64,000 nucleotides of DNA from a virus, in the IMG/VR virus record IMGVR_UViG_3300046777_001606, positions 1-64,000 of that record; one strand, given 5' to 3'. Below are positions 57,868 to 64,000 of this stretch, in pieces. The notes under the pieces were generated by a model. It was not told the origin of the DNA and did no database searches. It saw nothing but the letters and a program-made list of their open reading frames with translations. Position numbers and translations under genes: made by a program. Numbering within the stretch: the first letter of the stretch is position 1; the number at the start of each line of letters is the position of its first letter.

Positions 57868-57875
57868 CTAAATAT
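57868..57875 (+). promoter_or_regulatory. Late promoter-like octamer (CTAAATAT)
   Basis: CTAAATAT, 27 nt before the ATG at 57902. The same CTAAATA core occurs at 24709 and 59566, always just before a late gene. Confidence 0.5.
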
Positions 57876-57901
57876 TAATAACGGAATATAGAGAAAGGAA
57901 A

Positions 57902-59392
57902 ATGCCTTCACCAGTTATTCAGTTTAAAAGAGGATTATTTGCAAACTTACCTGGATTGCAAGCTGGTGAACCTGGATTTACAACAGATAAATATGATCTT
58001 TATATTGGATTAACATCAGAGACTTCCACAAATAAATTTTTTGGATCCCATAGATATTGGAGCAAAGAAACAACTTCTACAGGTAGTGGTGTAAATCTTG
58101 TAGAAGGAAGCGTCAATGGTACAAGTTTTATTACACTTGCATCTCCAGCATCTCTTGTAGGAATTGTTACATATTATTTTCCAGGAACACAGGGAACTAC
58201 AAGCACAGTTCTCACAAATGACGGAAATGGTAATTTAAGTTGGTCTAGTGGATCTTTAAATCCAGTATTTACTGGAATTTCAACATTTATGGGACTTGTT
58301 GATGCTAATGGTGGTGCTACGATTGATAATATTCAAATTGGAATTGTAAATGATAACACAATTGATACATCTACAGGAAATCTAACAATTGATTCTGCAG
58401 GTGGAACAATTACTGTAAATGATCAATTAGTTGTAACTGGAATATCTACATTCAATGGTAATGTTGATGTTGATCAATCTCTAAATGTTGATGGAAATGT
58501 AAATGTAACTGGAATTTCTACATTTACCGGAATTACTACCGTTACTGGACCAACATTATTTACTACTCAATTTAGTTCTTCTGGAGTTTCATCATTTAAG
58601 AATAGTACAGATAATACTTTAGGAAATGCAGATACTGGTGCAGTTCAAATTGATGGTGGAGTTGGCATCAATAAAAACGTAACCATTGGGCAAAATCTTT
58701 ATGTTGGTGGATATTCTGAGTTTGTTGGTGTTGTAACATTTAAAGGTGGAACCATTAGTCTTGGCGATGAAGATACTGATAGTATAACGATCGGTGCAGA
58801 ATTTGCTTCAGATTTAATTCCAAATGCTGATGCCGGTTACAATTTAGGTAACTTTAATAAGAGATGGAAAAACGCCATTTTTTCTGGAATTGTAACAAGT
58901 AACACTTTTGTTGGTGAAGTTAATTCGCCAACATTCGATACCAATCAATCTGGTGTTGTTGTTACAGGTATTGTTACCGCAACTACTGGAAATATTACTG
59001 GAAATTTAACAGTTGGTGGTAATCTTTTTGTTAATGGATCAACAACTCAAGTCAATACACAAACATTAACTGTTGAAGATGCTTTGATTGAAGTTGGTCT
59101 TGTAAATGGATCAGCACCATCAACAGATCTTGATCTGGATCTCGGTTTACTTTTAAACTATTTTGACGGATCTGCTAAAAAAGCGGCTGTTTATTGGGAT
59201 GATAGCGCATCAAGAATTGTTCTTGCTTCACAAGTTTCTGAGTCTTCTGGAGTATTGGCTGCCTCTGGATATGCAGGATTGGAAATTGGATCACTCTATG
59301 TCAACGATTGTGCAGGTCAAACTCAGGTTATTTCTTGCACGGGATCAACAAGAAATCTAATTAATATAACAATAGATGCTGGTTCTTTCTGA
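57902..59392 (+). CDS. Tail fibre/adhesin-like protein (496 aa)
   Basis: The N-terminus 'IQFKRGLFANLPGLQAGEPGFTTDKYDLYIG' resembles the Mtd-type/tail fibre N-domain. The middle has many repeated 'VTGISTF.G' strands typical of phage fibre beta-prisms. The C-terminal 150 residues (from 'GNLFVNGSTTQVNTQTLTVEDALIEVG') match the C-terminal region of the 59645 protein. Probably receptor-binding or fibre connector. Confidence 0.82.
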   Translation: MPSPVIQFKRGLFANLPGLQAGEPGFTTDKYDLYIGLTSETSTNKFFGSHRYWSKETTSTGSGVNLVEGSVNGTSFITLASPASLVGIVTYYFPGTQGTTSTVLTNDGNGNLSWSSGSLNPVFTGISTFMGLVDANGGATIDNIQIGIVNDNTIDTSTGNLTIDSAGGTITVNDQLVVTGISTFNGNVDVDQSLNVDGNVNVTGISTFTGITTVTGPTLFTTQFSSSGVSSFKNSTDNTLGNADTGAVQIDGGVGINKNVTIGQNLYVGGYSEFVGVVTFKGGTISLGDEDTDSITIGAEFASDLIPNADAGYNLGNFNKRWKNAIFSGIVTSNTFVGEVNSPTFDTNQSGVVVTGIVTATTGNITGNLTVGGNLFVNGSTTQVNTQTLTVEDALIEVGLVNGSAPSTDLDLDLGLLLNYFDGSAKKAAVYWDDSASRIVLASQVSESSGVLAASGYAGLEIGSLYVNDCAGQTQVISCTGSTRNLINITIDAGSF

Positions 59393-59559
59393 TGGCAACT
59401 GAAACTGATTTAAAATATTTGTTAAATTCATATCAAAAAAAATCTATTGACTTATTAACTCAACTTGTTGTAGTCGAAACAAAATTAGAACAGTCTCTTG
59501 TAAAAATTCAAGAATTAGAGCAAAAAATAAAAAAATATGAAGAAGATTCTTCATATTGA
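59392..59559 (+). CDS. Small coiled-coil protein (55 aa)
   Basis: ATG 59392 overlaps the previous TGA (TGATG). Heptads of Leu/Ile/Val over residues 8-50 and Lys/Glu-rich flanks show a coiled coil. I recall the same short protein next to cyanophage fibre genes. Maybe a fibre chaperone or trimer clasp. Confidence 0.78.
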   Translation: MATETDLKYLLNSYQKKSIDLLTQLVVVETKLEQSLVKIQELEQKIKKYEEDSSY

Positions 59560-59565
59560 AATTAA

Positions 59566-59573
59566 CTAAATAT
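59566..59573 (+). promoter_or_regulatory. Late promoter-like octamer (CTAAATAT)
   Basis: CTAAATAT, 72 nt before the ATG at 59645; followed by a palindromic terminator-like hairpin at 59590. If active, its transcript would begin with that hairpin. Confidence 0.4.
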
Positions 59574-59589
59574 TTTTAATGCTAATGAG

Positions 59590-59612
59590 AGTTCAATATA
59601 TATTGAACTTTT
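59590..59612 (+). terminator. Palindromic hairpin with short T run
   Basis: A perfect 20-bp palindrome (59590-59609, AGTTCAATAT and its complement) with TTTT at 59609-59612. AT-rich stem, so a weak intrinsic terminator or an mRNA-end stabiliser for the 57902-59559 unit. Confidence 0.6.
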
Positions 59613-59644
59613 AAGGTATATACCAAAAATTTTAATTCGATTCA

Positions 59645-62600
59645 ATGGCAGATCCAAACATTAAGATTAAACGATCATCCGTTCCGGGGAAAAGGCCAAC
59701 GCTTGATCAAATATCTTTGGGTGAGTTAGGATTAAATACATATGATGGACAATTATTTACGCAGGTTGATACCTCTGGTGTTGGAATTGCAACTACAATT
59801 GCATCACTTACTCCTTGGAAAGAGAATTATGGTGGCGCATCAATTTTTTATGCAAATTCCGTTGGTGTAGGGACCACAAATCCATTAGGAACTTTTCAAG
59901 TTGGAACTGGCATCACAATGTATGGTGCCACAGGAATTATTAGTGCAACAAGATTTGATGGTGGATTGAATCCTTTAGGAAAATCATATTATGTTGCCAC
60001 AAATGGAAGTGATAATAATACGGGAAATAATATTAATGAGCCATATTCAACACTTAAACATGCTTTGAGTGTTGCAACTTCTGGAGATACAATTTTTGTT
60101 CAGTCAGGTACATTTACAGAAGTTTTTCCCCTAACAGTTCCTGTGGGAGTAACTGTTAGAGGCGTTAGTCTTCGTGGAACTTTTATTCAACCAACGTCTG
60201 GCACACAACAAAATGATGGTTTCTTATTGAATGGTGAAACTACAGTTGAAGATCTAACGATTGGTAATATTTACGAACCTGGATATGCGTTTAAATTTGC
60301 AAATAATGCAAAAACTACAACTCGTTCTCCATACGTTCAGAGAGTTACTGTATTAAACAGAGGATCAGTAACTTCTGCAACAGATCCATATGGATTTGAT
60401 ACTGCACACTCTCCACCGACCTCATATAAAGCAGGACGTGGTGTTCTGATTGATGGTAGTGTTCAAGACCCAACAACTCTTGAACCCGCAATGTTGTTTA
60501 ATGAGTGTACTTTCATCACTCCAAATAATACTGCGTTGGAGATGACTAATGGCGCAAGAACAGAGTGGGTCAATTGTTTTGCGTATCTTGCAGATAAAGG
60601 AGTCTATGCATATGACGGAAATGTTGGTCTTGCAAGTGCTGGATATGTAAGAATTAAAACTTCTGGATTTTCTGGAACAACTCCTGCAGCAAATGATGAA
60701 CTCTATTATCTTGAAGCAAATTCTCAATCGGGTACTTATGCTCAGGTTGGAACTGCTCTCACGATCACAAGAGTTGGTCATGGATTGACTGTTGGTGATA
60801 GAATTTTTGCAGATTTTACATCTGGAACAGCAACGGATGGATTTTATCGTGTTACTGGATATGTAGGAGTCAATACATTTTCAGTTACAATGGTTGGGTC
60901 AGCCACTACTAGTGGAAATGTATCTTATAAAGAAGCCTTAGGATTTGGTACAGTTAGAAGTTATACATCGGCAACTGGTTTATCTTCGATTACCGCAAAA
61001 GGTGAAGGTTTGTTTGAAATACCTTCATCAAGACTTGGTAAGACTGTCACTGGTTATGGTAATGCTTCATTATCATCCTCTCAAGAGAAGTTTGGAACTG
61101 CTTCGTTAGTTTTAGATGGAACTGGTGATTATATTAGATGTGAAGGTGGAACTGATTTTGCATTTGCTGGAAACTTTACAGCAGAAACCTGGATTTATCC
61201 AACAAGTGTTGCTGGAAATAGATATCTTTTTTCACTTGGATCAGAAGCAGCAGGTAGATATAATCTTTTTCTAGTAAGTGGTGTTCTAACTGGTAATTTT
61301 TATGGCGCTTCTTCCACGACTTTTGGTGGATCTATTTCCACTAATACTTGGACACATATTGCATTAGTTCGTTCTGGTTCAACCATTACTGTATATGTAG
61401 ATGGAACTGCACTTGGAACAACCGAAACAAACTCTTCTGCAATTGGTAACACCGGACAATTAACAATTGGTGCTGATACCAGTGGTGTTAACACCTTTGT
61501 TGGATATATTGATGAATTAAGAATTTCAAATACCGCAAGATATACTGGTAACTTTAGTACAGCAACATCTCAATTCAATTCTGATGGAAGTGATAAATTA
61601 CTTCTTCACTTTGATGGCGTAACAGGAAGCACATCATTTACTGATAGTTCAATTCCAACTCAGGATATACGTTGGGTTCGTTCTGGAGTAGGAATTGCAA
61701 CTGCAACCAAGATTACACTTGCCGATTATCAGCAGTTTGGTGCTGAAATGAGATCGATTGGATCTGCTGTAGTCTTCGGTAATACTGGCATCAGTGCAAG
61801 TGGACCTGGCGTTGGACTAAGAATGTTTGCCTTTAACTTTGGGCATATTGGATCTGGTAAAGATTTTAGTCAGGATGTATCTCTTGTTAATCAGGCAGCA
61901 GAAGTTGTTAAGACTAACAATGCTAATGTTTATTTTGTATCGATTGATCAATCTGGCGATTTTAGAGTTGGTGATGCTTTCTACGTTAACCAAGAAGCAG
62001 GAACTGTAAACTTTGGTGGACAGAATTTTACACTGAATAGTCTATCGGATCTTAATATTACTGATGGTGTAAACACAAATACAATTACACCAACAACGGC
62101 AACGATTGGTAATATTCAAATTTCTGGAAATGAGATTACCTCAACTTCAGGTAACATTAATATTAATCCATCTGGAACCTCAGAAACTAATGTTGATGGT
62201 AATTTAAATGTTAGTGGTATTTTAACTGCCTCTGTATTACAGACTGGTGCCTTGCAATTAGGAGATACTTCCATTGCTCTTGATGATACTGGTTCTAATG
62301 GGACCATCAGACTTAATACTGATAATGTAGAAGCATTAAGAGTTACAAATAATCAAAGAGTTGGTATTGCTAGCATTGCACCAACGTCAAGATTAGATGT
62401 TGGTGGCGATGTTAAAATTAGTGGTGTTATTACAGCTACAACATTTAGTGGTCAGGTTAATTCTGGTGTAGCTACTATTACAACACTTAATACTACAACC
62501 GGAAATATTGTTACTGGTGTCGTAACAACCTTAACAAGCACTAATGCTAGTTTAACCAATATTAACTCTACTGGAATCAGTACTCTTGGAATTACCAGTA

Positions 62601-63265
62601 CCACTAATCTAACAACACAACAATTAGTCGTTTCTGGAGTTTCTACTTTTGTTAGTAATGTTAATTTAAGTGGTGAATTGAGAGGTCCTGCAGAATTCAT
62701 CATTGATCCAGCAGCAGTCGGTGATAATACTGGTGCGGTTAGAATCAAAGGTGATCTTTATGTTGACGGTACAACCACACAAATTAATTCGGCATCTTTA
62801 GAAATTGCAGATTTTATAGTTGGAATAGCTTCTACTGCAACAACTGATTTACTTGCTGATGGGGCTGGTATCAGAATTGGACCTGACAATACATTACTTT
62901 ATGATCATTCTAATACTGCATTAAAGTCTAGTGAAAACTTTAATCTTGTTTCTGACAAAACTTATAAGATCAATGGAATTGATGTCCTCAGTTCAACTTC
63001 TCTTGGAACGGGAGTCACCAATTCATCACTGACTTCTGTCGGCACTTTACTAACATTAAATGTAACTGGTGACTTGGCAGTTGATACCAATGTTCTTAAA
63101 GTTGACACTACTAACAATAGAATTGGGGTAAATAAAACTTCTCCCACCTATCCTTTGGATGTTGTGGGCGATATAAATAGTTCAACCGCAGTTAAGGTTA
63201 ATGGAGTTAGTGTTGTTCAATCTGCAGTCGATGAAGCACTAGCATTAGCAATTGCATTAGGATAA
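59645..63265 (+). CDS. Large adhesin: beta-helix, LamG-like and fibre repeats (1206 aa)
   Basis: N-terminal 'IKIKRSSVPGKRPTLDQISLGELGLNTYDGQLF' is a tail-fibre connector. Residues ~110-330 look like a right-handed beta-helix ('YYVATNGSDNNTGNNINEPYSTLKHAL', DUF1565/pectate-lyase type). Residues ~480-640 resemble a LamG/concanavalin A-like domain ('AETWIYPT' to 'GYIDELRISNTARY'), which binds carbohydrate. The C-terminal third repeats 'VSGI.T..F', ending like the C-terminus of the 57902 protein. Likely binds host-surface glycan. Confidence 0.85.
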   Translation: MADPNIKIKRSSVPGKRPTLDQISLGELGLNTYDGQLFTQVDTSGVGIATTIASLTPWKENYGGASIFYANSVGVGTTNPLGTFQVGTGITMYGATGIISATRFDGGLNPLGKSYYVATNGSDNNTGNNINEPYSTLKHALSVATSGDTIFVQSGTFTEVFPLTVPVGVTVRGVSLRGTFIQPTSGTQQNDGFLLNGETTVEDLTIGNIYEPGYAFKFANNAKTTTRSPYVQRVTVLNRGSVTSATDPYGFDTAHSPPTSYKAGRGVLIDGSVQDPTTLEPAMLFNECTFITPNNTALEMTNGARTEWVNCFAYLADKGVYAYDGNVGLASAGYVRIKTSGFSGTTPAANDELYYLEANSQSGTYAQVGTALTITRVGHGLTVGDRIFADFTSGTATDGFYRVTGYVGVNTFSVTMVGSATTSGNVSYKEALGFGTVRSYTSATGLSSITAKGEGLFEIPSSRLGKTVTGYGNASLSSSQEKFGTASLVLDGTGDYIRCEGGTDFAFAGNFTAETWIYPTSVAGNRYLFSLGSEAAGRYNLFLVSGVLTGNFYGASSTTFGGSISTNTWTHIALVRSGSTITVYVDGTALGTTETNSSAIGNTGQLTIGADTSGVNTFVGYIDELRISNTARYTGNFSTATSQFNSDGSDKLLLHFDGVTGSTSFTDSSIPTQDIRWVRSGVGIATATKITLADYQQFGAEMRSIGSAVVFGNTGISASGPGVGLRMFAFNFGHIGSGKDFSQDVSLVNQAAEVVKTNNANVYFVSIDQSGDFRVGDAFYVNQEAGTVNFGGQNFTLNSLSDLNITDGVNTNTITPTTATIGNIQISGNEITSTSGNININPSGTSETNVDGNLNVSGILTASVLQTGALQLGDTSIALDDTGSNGTIRLNTDNVEALRVTNNQRVGIASIAPTSRLDVGGDVKISGVITATTFSGQVNSGVATITTLNTTTGNIVTGVVTTLTSTNASLTNINSTGISTLGITSTTNLTTQQLVVSGVSTFVSNVNLSGELRGPAEFIIDPAAVGDNTGAVRIKGDLYVDGTTTQINSASLEIADFIVGIASTATTDLLADGAGIRIGPDNTLLYDHSNTALKSSENFNLVSDKTYKINGIDVLSSTSLGTGVTNSSLTSVGTLLTLNVTGDLAVDTNVLKVDTTNNRIGVNKTSPTYPLDVVGDINSSTAVKVNGVSVVQSAVDEALALAIALG

Positions 63266-63269
63266 AGAA

Positions 63270-63599
63270 ATGGCAAATACTTTTAAAAGTTATACTAAAG
63301 CAAGTATTGGAACAGTTACTCAAGATGTGTATACTGTTCCTGCTGCAACCACTTCTGTAGTAATTGGTTTTTGTCTGACAAATAGAACTGCGAGTACTGT
63401 AACTGCAGATGTCTATATTAATAAATCTGCGGCAGTCGATGATGTTTATATTGTAAAGGGAATTGAAATACCGACTGGTACGCTATATGATTTTAATGCA
63501 GGAAATAAAATAATTTTAGAAACTGGAGATAAAATACAAATTACTTCAAATACATCCACTTCTGTTGATGCGATAGTAAGTGTACTTGAGCAAACATAA
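63270..63599 (+). CDS. Small virion structural beta protein (109 aa)
   Basis: Starts 4 nt after the adhesin gene. An all-beta, Thr/Val-rich peptide ('DVYTVPAATTSVVIGFCLTNRTASTVTADVYINKS') that looks like a fibre or capsid-decoration beta-sandwich. I recall it as a small cyanophage structural protein. No catalytic motif. Confidence 0.8.
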   Translation: MANTFKSYTKASIGTVTQDVYTVPAATTSVVIGFCLTNRTASTVTADVYINKSAAVDDVYIVKGIEIPTGTLYDFNAGNKIILETGDKIQITSNTSTSVDAIVSVLEQT

Positions 63600-63618
63600 G
63601 TAAGGAGTAAGTAATAAA

Positions 63619-64000
63619 ATGGGATATTTAGGAAAACAGGTAACAAGATTAACTGGTCCACTTTATGACTCAACTAATAAAGTAGGAACTGCAACTTCTG
63701 TTCTTGTTGGATCGTCTAGTGGAAGTGTCGAATGGCAAGCAATATCTCAAGCTTCTTTACAAGGAATTCAGGGTACACAAGGTTTACAAGGAGTTCAAGG
63801 TTTACAAGGCACTCAAGGTACTCAAGGACTTCAAGGTGTACAAGGACTTAATGGTATTCAAGGTGTTCAAGGAACTTTAGGTCCTCAAGGACTTCAAGGT
63901 GTACAAGGACTTAATGGTATTCAAGGTGTTCAAGGACTTCAAGGTGTACAAGGACTTAATGGTATTCAAGGTGTTCAAGGAACTTTAGGTCCTCAAGGTT
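63619..64000 (+). CDS. Collagen-like tail fibre protein, 3'-truncated by window edge
   Basis: ATG 63619 follows TAAGGAG. After a 45-residue N-domain ('GYLGKQVTRLTGPLYDSTNK'), the protein becomes an unbroken collagen-like Gly-X-Gln triplet series to the window edge, with occasional Gly-Leu-Asn and Gly-Pro-Gln. Such trimeric repeats make long rigid fibres. The frame stays open at position 64000, so the C-terminus is unknown. Confidence 0.85.
   Translation, partial: MGYLGKQVTRLTGPLYDSTNKVGTATSVLVGSSSGSVEWQAISQASLQGIQGTQGLQGVQGLQGTQGTQGLQGVQGLNGIQGVQGTLGPQGLQGVQGLNGIQGVQGLQGVQGLNGIQGVQGTLGPQG
63826..64000 (+). repeat. Tandem collagen-type DNA repeats (63- and 45-bp units)
   Basis: A unit starting GGACTTCAAGG recurs at 63826 (63 bp long), 63889 (45 bp) and 63934 (at least 67 bp, to the edge). 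Units are multiples of 9 bp (three Gly-X-Y triplets), so they change fibre length without frameshift. Confidence 0.8.

Noticed and set aside
1-64000. Insertion sequence, integrase or attachment site
   Set aside because: No transposase, integrase, terminal inverted repeats or att-like tRNA end seen. The content fits a lytic phage.

Overview
The window is a stretch of a T4-like myovirus genome, most probably a cyanophage of marine Synechococcus (the kyanovirus group). The reasons are a T4-ordered virion block (25, 6, a giant protein in the gp7 position, 8, a giant DUF4815-type protein, 13, 14, 15, 16), T4-type late promoter octamers (TATAAATA and CTAAATA-like), very small tightly overlapping genes all on the + strand, and many small proteins of kinds I remember from cyanomyoviruses. 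Family calls rest on motifs and memory. No database search was possible.

Region 1 (1-18.0 kb) is accessory. About fifty short genes are packed with ATGA/TAATG overlaps. Recognisable proteins include four HxH-type 2-oxoglutarate/Fe(II) oxygenases (5.6, 7.1, 16.8 and 17.4 kb), an AbrB-like C-terminal domain (6.2 kb), a ParB-like protein, a DEAH helicase and an N4/N6-type DNA methyltransferase (9.3-13.1 kb), one Sec-exported protein (13.5 kb) and several single-span membrane peptides. Early sigma70-like promoters often sit directly after, or inside, GC-rich hairpins.

Region 2 (18.0-18.7 kb) is the only long gene-free stretch. It has a near-consensus promoter, a 12-bp perfect hairpin followed by a short T run (possible small RNA), and then about 290 bp with 13 CTAG tetramers, mostly as CTAGAT(T). 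A second strong promoter drives the next small gene.

Region 3 (18.7-24.3 kb) holds more small early genes, several with their own promoter or hairpin. It includes a nucleotidyltransferase/ligase-like protein next to a possible PD-(D/E)XK-like protein. From about 22.0 to 24.3 kb the DNA becomes visibly GC-rich, then drops abruptly to AT-rich late-gene DNA.

Region 4 (24.3-64 kb) is late. It contains a GT-A-type glycosyltransferase, a few conserved small proteins, baseplate wedge genes 25 and 6, a 4833-residue protein, 8, a 2547-residue protein, neck genes 13 and 14, tail completion gene 15 and small terminase gene 16. An adhesin/tail-fibre block follows, ending in a collagen-like Gly-X-Gln repeat protein cut by the window edge. 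The large terminase (gp17) expected after gp16 is not in the window. Several virion proteins share recurring Gly-Tyr-rich modules.
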